NCBI GenBank assembly: GCA_014534385.1
Contig: JACVRP010000160.1
Coordinates: forward strand, 1-8,076
Direction of reading: 5' to 3'
Length of the DNA: 8,076 nucleotides
Source of the DNA: Cyanobacteria bacterium Co-bin13
Lineage (GTDB): Bacteria > Cyanobacteriota > Cyanobacteriia > Phormidesmidales > Phormidesmidaceae
Made by a program: the position numbers and the translations under genes. Of this stretch, positions 1 through 5,873 are shown one piece after another (position 1 is the stretch's first letter; every line of letters starts with the position of its first letter). Below the pieces are notes generated by a model, which was not told where the DNA came from, did not search any database, and worked only from the letters and a program-made list of their open reading frames with translations.

Positions 1-23
1 ATTTCGAAAGGTCACACCTCGCA

Positions 24-169
24 TCGAGAGCGGCTGAAAGAGGGATGTCATGGGCTAAATCTCTTCGCTGCTTAAGATTTTGCTGTTTCAGATTAACGTT
101 TTCGCCTAGAAGTTGAAGGTATCTAGCGACATAGGAAACTGCTGCCATCCTATTCAGCCGGGCTCTCGA
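24..169 (+). ncRNA. Candidate branched structured RNA, family unassigned
   Basis: Hand folding gives a closed multi-branch structure. The outer helix pairs TCGAGAGC (24-31) with GCTCTCGA (162-169) and GGCTGAA (32-38) with TTCAGCC (153-159), leaving a 2-nt bulge at 160-161. It continues after a small internal loop with GGATG (43-47) and CATCC (146-150). Inside, 53-62 pairs with 75-84 (one mismatch, one G-U). GTTTC (85-89) pairs with GAAAC (135-139) and encloses a hairpin at 102-110/122-129 with one bulged C. About 42 pairs form in 146 nt. The G-U pairs (53/84, probably 40/151) favour the + strand as the transcript. A small hairpin at 9-19 lies just upstream, so the RNA may start left of the window. 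The 3' end is 59 nt before the next start codon. It could be a stand-alone RNA, a 5' leader element, or a HEARO/omega-type RNA left by an IscB element. The last is only a guess, since no IscB gene is present. I found no terminator or clear promoter. Confidence 0.5.
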
Positions 170-228
170 CGGCTACTTTAACGTTGATGTCTCAAAATTA
201 GGAAAGGACTTAGGCAAGGGCGAACTAG

Positions 229-975
229 ATGCTGAAACTACGCTTCCGGTTCTACGCCGGACTAAATGACTTTCTCTCCCCTAAGCGCAGGCAGGTAGAG
301 TTTGCCCACTCCGTTAATGAGCAGGCTGCTATCAAGGATGTTATTGAAGCGCTAGGAGTGCCCCATCCAGAGGTAGACCTAATTCTGGTCAATGGAGAGC
401 CCGTTGCTTTTAACTATCCAGTACAGGATGGAGACCGCATCAGCGTTTATCCTTGCTTCCAAAGCCTTGCGATCGCATCTGTTTCACCGGTTCGCCCTGC
501 CCCCTTATCCCAGATTCGGTTTGTCCTAGACGTGCATCTGGGCAAGCTAACAACCTATCTCCGGCTGTTGGGATTTGATGCCCTGTACCGCAATGATTAC
601 GCTGATGATGAACTGGCCCAAATTTCTAGCCAGGAACAGCGAGTGCTGCTAACTCAAGACCGAGGACTATTGAAGCGCAGCATCGTCGCTTACGGGTACA
701 TTGTGCGCTCCCATGACCCAGAGGATCAGGTTAAAGAGGTTTTAGGGAGGTTCCGCCTGCAGGACAAAGCAACGCCCCTAAAGCGCTGCCCCCGCTGTAA
801 CGGTCAAGTCATTGCAGTAGACGAAAATGAGGTTGCTGACCGACTGCCTCCACTAACCCGTCTTCACTACAGCGAGTTTGCGCTGTGCCAAGACTGTAGC
901 CAGGTCTACTGGAAAGGAGCCCATTACAGGCGAATTCAACACTTAGTGAATCGGGCCACAGCCGGGAAGAGTTAG
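229..975 (+). CDS. Ubiquitin-like/Mut7-C RNase domain protein
   Basis: This 248-aa protein is probably cytoplasmic. Residues 1-78 resemble the Ub-Mut7C beta-grasp (ThiS/MoaD-like) domain, including LILVNGEPV at 51-59 and GDRISVYP at 68-75. Residues 97-240 are a Mut7-C domain, a PIN-fold predicted RNase. The core has FVLDVHLGKL (98-107) followed by YLRLLGFD (110-117), with candidate metal-binding acidic residues D101, D123, D126/D127 and D144 (in LLTQDRGLLKR). A zinc ribbon follows with CPRC (187-190) and CQDC (220-223), then YWKGAHY (227-233). The length is normal for the fused family. The beta-grasp part lacks a C-terminal GG tail, so it is unlikely to be a sulfur carrier or conjugated modifier. 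The start is supported by a modest AAGGG about 10 nt upstream and by the domain beginning at residue 2. The gene is monocistronic here and converges on the next gene. Its RNA target is unknown. Family assignment is firm and function inferred. Confidence 0.9.
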   Translation: MLKLRFRFYAGLNDFLSPKRRQVEFAHSVNEQAAIKDVIEALGVPHPEVDLILVNGEPVAFNYPVQDGDRISVYPCFQSLAIASVSPVRPAPLSQIRFVLDVHLGKLTTYLRLLGFDALYRNDYADDELAQISSQEQRVLLTQDRGLLKRSIVAYGYIVRSHDPEDQVKEVLGRFRLQDKATPLKRCPRCNGQVIAVDENEVADRLPPLTRLHYSEFALCQDCSQVYWKGAHYRRIQHLVNRATAGKS

Positions 976-1006
976 AAGCGTGAGCTAACCTTCAAAAAGC
1001 TTAGCG

Positions 1007-1672
1007 CTACCACGGCAACACCTCCCCATTGGCGTGCCAAAACGTGCCTGTGTTCTCCAGGGTTAATTGATCAATTCGAGCTAGTAGCCCGTTCACAGAT
1101 TCCTCCGGGGTAATGCCGCCTTTTACAAAGTTAGTCATCCGGGTTTGAACCAAGCCAGGATGCAGAACTGCTACAGCAATACGATGCTCCCTGAGATCGT
1201 GCGCCAGTGACTTTCCCGCCATCGACAGTGCCACTTTCGACATGCGGTAGCCATAGGAACCGCCAGAGGAATTGTCCCCAATCGATCCCATGCGGCTAGT
1301 CATCAACACAATCTTAGATCCCGCCTTAAGACTGGGCAGAAGTGCATGAGTCACCCGCAGAGCCCCTAGAGCATTCACCTCAAACTGCTCCCGAATGCTG
1401 TCAAAGTCGAGGTTTTCTAACGTTACCCGTTTGAGGATGCCGGCATTATTGATCAAGATGTCGATCTCGGTGTCTCCCAGTCGGCCTCGCAACTCCGCCA
1501 CAGAAGCATCCGAGGTGATATCCACAGCCTCCTCAATCTCAACTCCAAGCTGCTTTAACTCCTTAGAGGCAGCGCGGCAGACGGCAATGACACGTTCTCC
1601 CCTTGCCTGCAGCTGCCGGCAATACTCATACCCAATTCCCCGATTTGCACCGGTAATCAAACAAGTTCCCAT
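1007..1672 (-). CDS. Short-chain dehydrogenase/reductase (SDR family)
   Basis: This 221-aa classical-type SDR is a predicted NAD(P)H-dependent oxidoreductase. The dinucleotide-binding motif TGANRGIG is at 7-14, the cofactor-contacting D51 sits in a VDIT context, and NNAG is at 75-78. The likely catalytic tetrad is N100, S130, Y142 and K146 (YRMSK), followed by HPGLVQTRM (171-179), which caps the cofactor site. R33, after the second strand, suggests NADP(H) over NAD(H). It resembles the short C-factor/carbonyl-reductase-like SDRs. The substrate cannot be read from the sequence. The start codon lies 22 bp downstream of the ABC1-kinase stop on the same strand, so the two are probably co-transcribed. 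An AGGG about 10 nt upstream may serve as the ribosome site. The pairing makes a lipid or quinone-type substrate plausible, but that is inference only. Confidence 0.9.
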   Translation of the reverse strand: MGTCLITGANRGIGYEYCRQLQARGERVIAVCRAASKELKQLGVEIEEAVDITSDASVAELRGRLGDTEIDILINNAGILKRVTLENLDFDSIREQFEVNALGALRVTHALLPSLKAGSKIVLMTSRMGSIGDNSSGGSYGYRMSKVALSMAGKSLAHDLREHRIAVAVLHPGLVQTRMTNFVKGGITPEESVNGLLARIDQLTLENTGTFWHANGEVLPW

Positions 1673-1694
1673 GTAATCTGCCCTGATGTTGGCC

Positions 1695-3338
1695 CTACCG
1701 CCACCGGGTAGTTCTAAGAATGCTAAACACTAGCCATAGGCCCAAGAAGCTGGCGGCGGCAAACAAGATATTGCTGAGAATCTGCCCCTGCGACGACTGC
1801 TGACTAGTAGAGACAATCGCTGCACCAATAATCAGCGCAGCCACCACCGTACTAAAGGCCCGCCGGTTTGCTGCGGTATCGATACTGCGGCGCAGGTCAT
1901 CTAGCCCCTGTACACTGTGGTTCCAGGTGAGCTGCTCGGAGCTGAGCCGGTCCAGCAAAAAGCTAAACTGCCGGGGCGAACTCAAAGACAGGTTGCGAAA
2001 CTCCAGACCAGTTCTTAGGAGAGCCTGGAGCGGGTCTTCGCCCACCAGCTGGTGGCGGAACAGGTCTGTCATGAGCGGCTTCACTTCATCCAGCAGGTTG
2101 ACCTTGGGGTTAAACTGACGGGCCGCTCCCTCTAAATTGGCCATTGATTTGGCAAAGAGGCCAACATTGGCGGGCCAGCGCAGGTGGTTGCGGGTACCCG
2201 CATCGAGCAGTTCGCCAAAGACTTTAGCTGTATTCACCTGCTCCAGGCTGAGCCCATAGTAGCGGCCCAGGAGCTGGCTGTAGTCACTCTCCAGCCGGGC
2301 CAGATTAACGGTCTGCAGCGGCTCAGCAATATCTAGGGTGAGCTGGGTGCAGCGTTGGGCATCGCAGTTGACGATGGCCAGCACAATTTCGGTCAGGGTA
2401 GAGCGGGTACGGGGATCGATACGGCCCATCATGCCGCAGTCTAGCAGGGCAAGCCGTCCATCTTTAAGGTAGAAAATGTTGCCGGGGTGAGGGTCGGCAT
2501 GGAAAAACCCATCGACAAAGTACTGCTGTATAAAGGTCCGAAACAGCAGGGTAGTAATGGCCCCTCGCATCATTTCGGCAGCAGGGCTTTCCTCGTGGGC
2601 AATGTCGGCGGTCAGAATGGGCTGACCGTCTAGCCACTCCATTACCAGCAGCTTTGGATTGGTCAGATCCCAGAGGATTTCGGGCACAACGATCTGCTTG
2701 GGGTCGTACCACTTGCCGTGGTTGAGGCTGCGGCGCAACTGATCGGTGTAGGTGGCCTCGGTTGTGAAGTCGAGCTCGGCGTGGATGGCTTCACTAAACT
2801 CTTCGGCCAGGGCCATGACGTTGTAGCGCTGGCCAAACTGGGTGGCCGACAGCAGCCGGGCAATGTCTCGAATCAGCGCCGTGTCGCGGGCGACTAGGCG
2901 GTCAATGCCGGGGCGCTGCACCTTAAGCGCCACCTGTCGACCATCTTTGAGCACGGCGTGGTGAGTTTGAGCGATCGATCCGGCTGCGATCGCATGGTAG
3001 TCCAGCACCTCAAACAGCTGCTCTGGCGGCTTCGGCAAATACCGCCGGATTGTCTCTTCTACCTCAATCGCTGGCGCGGCAGGCACCGTTGTCTGCAGCC
3101 GGCTCAGTTCCTCAATGTAGGCGGCTGGCAGGAGATCGGGCCGAGTGCTGAGAATCTGGCCCAGCTTGACATAGACTGGCCCCAAATCGGTCAGGATGTT
3201 GCGCAGCACTGCGGGCGGGGGCAGTTCCGGCTCATCGGTCTGACTGCCGCTGAGCAGCCGCCGCATAGAGTCCCAGCCGTGGCGCAGCACGACTTCAACA
3301 ATTTCTCCCTGGCGCGATATCCGTGACGAGACGGTCAT
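1695..3338 (-). CDS. ABC1/AarF/UbiB-family protein kinase-like protein
   Basis: This 547-aa protein belongs to the atypical-kinase family that includes UbiB/COQ8, with roles in ubiquinone, plastoquinone and tocopherol metabolism. Family signatures appear in order: KLGQ (58-61) in the N-terminal extension, an alanine-rich nucleotide loop AAGSIAQ (118-124), the lysine K139 in VALKVQRPG, ELDF (188-191), HADPHPGN (280-287) as the catalytic loop with D282 and N287, and DCG (300-302) at the position of the usual DFG. Two hydrophobic segments near the C terminus (about 494-511 and 522-540) form a predicted membrane hairpin, as in many UbiB/ABC1K proteins. The length is normal for the cyanobacterial group. 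A GGGA about 9 nt before the ATG supports the start. It is the middle gene of a probable three-gene minus-strand cluster. Cyanobacteria carry several paralogues, so I give no gene symbol. Confidence 0.93.
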   Translation of the reverse strand: MTVSSRISRQGEIVEVVLRHGWDSMRRLLSGSQTDEPELPPPAVLRNILTDLGPVYVKLGQILSTRPDLLPAAYIEELSRLQTTVPAAPAIEVEETIRRYLPKPPEQLFEVLDYHAIAAGSIAQTHHAVLKDGRQVALKVQRPGIDRLVARDTALIRDIARLLSATQFGQRYNVMALAEEFSEAIHAELDFTTEATYTDQLRRSLNHGKWYDPKQIVVPEILWDLTNPKLLVMEWLDGQPILTADIAHEESPAAEMMRGAITTLLFRTFIQQYFVDGFFHADPHPGNIFYLKDGRLALLDCGMMGRIDPRTRSTLTEIVLAIVNCDAQRCTQLTLDIAEPLQTVNLARLESDYSQLLGRYYGLSLEQVNTAKVFGELLDAGTRNHLRWPANVGLFAKSMANLEGAARQFNPKVNLLDEVKPLMTDLFRHQLVGEDPLQALLRTGLEFRNLSLSSPRQFSFLLDRLSSEQLTWNHSVQGLDDLRRSIDTAANRRAFSTVVAALIIGAAIVSTSQQSSQGQILSNILFAAASFLGLWLVFSILRTTRWR

Positions 3339-3415
3339 GCTTTTCCCAAATGCCTCAGCTTGATGCTAACGAAGTTTAGTTAAGCCTGGGGTAGCCTGGT
3401 CGCGAGAATCTGTCT

Positions 3416-4000
3416 TTAGAAGCGAGAACCGGGCTGCGTTAGAAACTCGGCTTCTGCAGGCGTAGTCTCACGGCCCAAAACCTCGTTGCGGTGGGGAAAG
3501 CGGCCAAACCGCTCAATTACATCCCGGTGCCGCAGAGCATAGTCAAAGATGTTTTCAAGTTCCGGGTGCTGGTGAACTAAGGCTTGACTCAGCCGTACCG
3601 ACTCCTGCTGGTCGGCCAAGTTTTCGCTGTGCTCAAAGGGCAGATAGACAAAAATCCGCTCTACCGCAATCAGCGCCTGGTCAAATCCCTGCTGTACTGC
3701 GTAGCGGGCAGTGGCGAGTGCCTGCCCATCGGTGGCAAAGCTGCGCGGGTCGCCGCGAAACAGATTGCGCGGCAGCTGATCGAGCAGCACAATCAGGGCC
3801 AGGCAGGAGTGGGGCTGAGCCTGCCAGTCATTAAGCTGTCCTGCCGCCGCCCGCTCATAGTCAGCCAGAAAGTGGTCCCGCAGGGTTTCGTCAAAGGCGG
3901 GGTCCTTTTTAAACCAGACCTGTCGCTGCTGGCCGTACTCACTGTTTGGCAGCGCCGGATCGCCAAACCAAAAGTTCAAAATAGCCTCTACCCGATCCAT
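3416..4000 (-). CDS. DUF924 family protein
   Basis: This 194-aa soluble protein matches the DUF924 family (alpha-helical, TPR-like fold) along its full length. Recognisable signatures are ILNFWFGD (7-14), LLDQLPRNLFRG (72-83), YLPFEHSE (119-126) and HRDVIERFGRFPHRN (158-172). No biochemical role is established for the family, and the conserved Asp, Arg and His residues do not identify a reaction. The start is well supported by a near-perfect Shine-Dalgarno sequence. It is the first gene of the minus-strand cluster. The gap to the kinase-like gene is 77 bp, so co-transcription is likely but an internal promoter cannot be excluded. The family assignment is secure and the function is unknown. 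Confidence 0.9.
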   Translation of the reverse strand: MDRVEAILNFWFGDPALPNSEYGQQRQVWFKKDPAFDETLRDHFLADYERAAAGQLNDWQAQPHSCLALIVLLDQLPRNLFRGDPRSFATDGQALATARYAVQQGFDQALIAVERIFVYLPFEHSENLADQQESVRLSQALVHQHPELENIFDYALRHRDVIERFGRFPHRNEVLGRETTPAEAEFLTQPGSRF

Positions 4001-4101
4001 GTCAGCCCTCCTTCTTTCAAGCCTGCAGTATGACGGTTAACTGTTCTTTAGGGCATCCTAAAAGAAACGGGCAGTTTTTACAGGCTTTTTACCCGGCGGC
4101 T
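4001..4101. promoter_or_regulatory. Divergent intergenic region
   Basis: This gap separates the minus-strand DUF924 cluster from the + strand small membrane-protein gene, so it should hold promoters for both. I see no convincing -10/-35 pair. An ATG at 4030 opens the same frame as the small gene and would cover most of the gap, but the 24 residues it adds look unlike the conserved part. Confidence 0.4.
4006..4013 (-). promoter_or_regulatory. Strong Shine-Dalgarno site of the DUF924 gene
   Basis: On the minus strand the sequence reads AAGGAGGG and ends 5 nt before the ATG at 4000-3998. It is the best ribosome-binding site in the window and fixes the start of the DUF924 gene. Most other genes here have weak or absent Shine-Dalgarno sequences. 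Confidence 0.8.
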
Positions 4102-4389
4102 ATGGATCTTTCAGTTTTGCTGGCAGTTGCGATCGCACTGGCTATCCTCTTTTGGTGGCGGCAGCGCCAAAGAGGCGGGCGCATCCGAGGCAAGGTCCCT
4201 ACGTTTGCAGGCCGAGTCGGTGGCCCTGTGCAGTCGGGCACCCGCCGCCTGCTGCTGCGGCTAGTGGGCGGCAATCGAGGCACCGCCGAACGACTGCTCT
4301 CCCAGGTCCGACAACGCTACCCCGGCAAGCCAGAGCAGTGGTACTGGGAAAAGGCCATTTACGATATCCAGCGCGATCGCCGCAGCTAA
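4102..4389 (+). CDS. Small conserved cyanobacterial-type membrane protein
   Basis: This 95-aa protein has an N-terminal membrane helix (about 3-19, ending in WW), followed by a very basic stretch rich in Arg/Gln (20-31), which favours a cytoplasmic C-terminal part. The C-terminal half carries LLLRLVGGNRGTAERLL (50-66), then RYPGKPEQWYWEKAIYDIQRDR (72-93). I recognise this arrangement from uncharacterised small cyanobacterial proteins but know no function. The ATG at 4102 is preferred over the in-frame ATG at 4030 because the membrane helix then begins at residue 3 and the extra 24 residues show no conserved character. Neither start has a clear Shine-Dalgarno sequence. HIP1 sites lie within the membrane-helix codons (4129) and close to the stop (4373). 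The next gene is 192 bp downstream, so it is probably a single-gene unit. Confidence 0.72.
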   Translation: MDLSVLLAVAIALAILFWWRQRQRGGRIRGKVPTFAGRVGGPVQSGTRRLLLRLVGGNRGTAERLLSQVRQRYPGKPEQWYWEKAIYDIQRDRRS

Positions 4390-4440
4390 CGCCACATCTA
4401 TAGGTTCGAGCGGCCGCCTTTCTGCCTCAGCGCGTCCCCG

Positions 4441-4464
4441 TCAAGATAAACCATCAAGATAAAC
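4441..4464. repeat. 11-bp tandem direct repeat upstream of gmd
   Basis: TCAAGATAAAC occurs twice (4441-4451 and 4454-4464), separated by 2 bp, about 120 bp before the gmd start. Two head-to-tail copies with a 13-bp period resemble the layout used by dimeric response regulators of the OmpR class. The bases do not match the cyanobacterial HLR1 consensus (tandem TTACA-type), so the binding factor is unknown. A TAGATT at 4478-4483 could be a -10 element just downstream, but no good -35 accompanies it. Confidence 0.4.
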
Positions 4465-4581
4465 GGTTATGGTGGGTTAGATTCCTCGGCTGGGTAATCT
4501 GGCCTAATGGGAACCCCCCTCTTTAGGTCCCCGCCTCAGATCTAAATCCTGACTGTTGCCCCTAACTAGATGGTGATTTGA

Positions 4582-5649
4582 ATGAGCCAACCCAAACGTG
4601 CACTGCTAACCGGCATTACAGGACAAGACGGTTCCTATCTAGCCGAGCTGCTGCTTGAAAAAGGGTACGAAGTGCATGGATTGATCCGGCGGACCTCCAC
4701 ATTCAATACCGACCGCATTGATCACGTTTACGAAGACCCCCACAAAGAAGGGGCCCGGCTCTTTCTCTACTACGGCGATTTGACCGATGGCACCATGCTG
4801 CGCCGCATTTTGGAGCAGGTGCAGCCCCACGAAGTCTACAACCTGGGAGCCCAGTCCCACGTGCGGGTCAGCTTTGACTCCCCTGAATACACAGTTGACA
4901 CCGTGGGAATGGGCACCCTGCGGCTGCTAGAGGCAATCCGCGACTACCAGCAGCGCACCAGCCTGGAAGTCCGCTTCTACCAGGCCGGATCTTCAGAAAT
5001 GTTTGGCAAAGTCCAGGAAATTCCCCAGACAGAAACGACCCCCTTTTACCCCCGCAGCCCCTACGCCTGCGCTAAAGTGTACGCCCACTGGCAAACCGTA
5101 AACTACCGCGAGTCCTACGATCTGTTTGCCTGCAACGGCATTCTCTTCAACCACGAGTCGCCCCGCCGGGGAGAAACCTTCGTCACCCGCAAAATTACCC
5201 GCGCCGTGGCCCGCATCGTTGCCGGACAGCAGAAAAAACTCTACCTGGGCAACCTTGATGCCAAGCGTGACTGGGGCTACGCCAAAGACTACGTCAAAGC
5301 TATGTGGCTGATGCTGCAGCAGGACCAGCCCGACGATTACGTCGTCGCCACCGGAGAAACCCACTCCATCAAAGAATTCCTCGACATCGCTTTTCAGCAC
5401 GTCAATCTAGACTGGCACAGCTACGTCGAATTCGACAGCCGCTACCTGCGCCCCGCCGAAGTAGAGCTACTGATTGGCGATCCCGCCAAAGCCCGCCAGA
5501 AGCTCGGTTGGGAACCGACCGTCACCTTCGAGCAGCTAGTTAAGCTAATGGTCGAAGCCGATCTAGATGCCGTCGGCGTTCAGCACAACGGGGCAGCCAG
5601 CCTGGATATTGCCACCCTGCGGCGGGAGATGATGCGCTCAGCGCTTTAG
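4582..5649 (+). CDS. gmd: GDP-mannose 4,6-dehydratase
   Basis: This 355-aa cytoplasmic enzyme converts GDP-D-mannose to GDP-4-keto-6-deoxy-D-mannose with tightly bound NADP(H), the branch point to GDP-L-fucose, GDP-D-rhamnose and related sugars for surface polysaccharide. It is an extended SDR: GITGQDGSYL (11-20) is the nucleotide-binding loop, followed by LIRRTSTFNTDRI (34-46), GDLTDG (65-70), NLGAQSHVRVSFDSPEYT (87-104), AGSSEMFG (135-142) with catalytic S138/E139, YACAK (161-165) with Y161 and K165, NHESPRRGETFVTRKI (190-205) and RDWGYAKDYVKAMW (229-242). The length fits the family. The ATG is set by the N-terminal motif; there is no clear Shine-Dalgarno sequence, and a short ATG-GTG-ATT-TGA frame ends directly before the start. 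The usual partner fcl (GDP-fucose synthase) is not adjacent. A G-rich repeat begins about 5 nt after the stop. Confidence 0.97.
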   Translation: MSQPKRALLTGITGQDGSYLAELLLEKGYEVHGLIRRTSTFNTDRIDHVYEDPHKEGARLFLYYGDLTDGTMLRRILEQVQPHEVYNLGAQSHVRVSFDSPEYTVDTVGMGTLRLLEAIRDYQQRTSLEVRFYQAGSSEMFGKVQEIPQTETTPFYPRSPYACAKVYAHWQTVNYRESYDLFACNGILFNHESPRRGETFVTRKITRAVARIVAGQQKKLYLGNLDAKRDWGYAKDYVKAMWLMLQQDQPDDYVVATGETHSIKEFLDIAFQHVNLDWHSYVEFDSRYLRPAEVELLIGDPAKARQKLGWEPTVTFEQLVKLMVEADLDAVGVQHNGAASLDIATLRREMMRSAL

Positions 5650-5654
5650 AGGAA

Positions 5655-5726
5655 GCGGGGGCGGGGAGACGCGGGGGCGGGGGGACGCGGGGACGCGGAG
5701 AGGGTAGGGGAGAGGGAGAGGTTGGG
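5655..5726 (+). repeat. G-rich 8/16-bp periodic repeat (left arm of element A)
   Basis: The stretch divides into octamers that pair into 16-mers: GCGGGGGC GGGGAGAC, GCGGGGGC GGGGGGAC, GCGGGGAC GCGGAGAG, then more degenerate GGTAGGGG AGAGGGAG AGGTTGGG. It starts just after the gmd stop codon and would lie in the gmd mRNA 3' region. Five runs of four or more G between 5657 and 5692 make G-quadruplex formation plausible on the mRNA-like strand. I see no protein-coding meaning. Confidence 0.75.
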
Positions 5727-5757
5727 AATGCAAAGACCTCAGAGCCAGAACCTCCAG

Positions 5758-5805
5758 CCATCCACCCTCCTACCCATCCACCCCCTAACCCCTCCACCCA
5801 TTCCC
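5758..5805 (+). repeat. C-rich 16-bp tandem repeat, three copies (right arm of element A)
   Basis: Three consecutive 16-mers start at 5758 (CCATCCACCCTCCTAC), 5774 (CCATCCACCCCCTAAC) and 5790 (CCCTCCACCCATTCCC). The first two differ at few positions and the third is more degenerate. The period is the same as in the G-rich arm 32 bp upstream, with opposite strand composition, so the two arms may pair loosely in RNA or single-stranded DNA. An AAAAAA run follows. The stretch between the arms (5727-5757) has no repeat. Confidence 0.7.
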
Positions 5806-5827
5806 AAAAAACTTGCCAAACTCACCG

Positions 5828-5838
5828 GCTGAATCAGC
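5828..5838. promoter_or_regulatory. 11-bp palindrome upstream of the DUF2996 gene
   Basis: GCTGA-A-TCAGC is a perfect inverted repeat with a 1-bp centre, 35 bp before the ATG. It lies between a possible -35 (TTGCCA, 5813) and a possible -10 (TAAACT, 5839), but their 20-bp spacing is too long for a standard promoter. It could be an operator or chance; no regulator is recognisable. Confidence 0.25.
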
Positions 5839-5873
5839 TAAACTGCCAATAGCATTGAGAAGCTGTAATCTGC

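Noticed and set aside
1..75. Open frame of 24 codons ending in TAA, possibly the tail of an upstream gene
   Set aside because: No recognisable protein motif, and it overlaps the outer arm of the RNA candidate; too short to support.
24..169. MITE or IS with 15-bp terminal inverted repeats
   Set aside because: No target-site duplication flanks the arms (GCA on the left, CGG on the right), and further nested helices between the arms fit RNA folding better.
24..169. Retron msr-msd RNA
   Set aside because: The enclosing inverted repeat is reminiscent, but no reverse transcriptase gene lies in the window and the downstream gene is a Mut7-C protein.
984..1005. Small hairpin GCTAA/TTAGC between the convergent Mut7-C and SDR genes as a terminator
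   Set aside because: Only 5 bp of A/T-rich stem with a 12-nt loop and no T-run; too weak.
2958..3326. 122-codon open frame opposite the ABC1 kinase gene
   Set aside because: Lies antisense to a well-conserved kinase domain, has no family motif and no ribosome site; a by-product of GC-rich codon use.
3584..4033. 149-codon open frame opposite the DUF924 gene
   Set aside because: The opposite strand encodes a clear DUF924 protein with a strong Shine-Dalgarno sequence; this frame has no recognisable domain.
4509..4531. Hairpin GGGAACC/GGTCCC upstream of gmd as a leader regulator
   Set aside because: Six pairs with a bulged A and no other conserved features; could easily be chance.
4570..4581. 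Three-codon ATG-GTG-ATT-TGA frame abutting the gmd start as a regulatory mini-ORF
   Set aside because: No Shine-Dalgarno sequence and too short to distinguish from chance.
4993..5400. 135-codon open frame opposite gmd
   Set aside because: Antisense to conserved gmd catalytic motifs; composition is that of a complement frame.
5655..5805. CRISPR array
   Set aside because: The units are 8-16 bp, contiguous and without unique spacers, and no cas genes are nearby.
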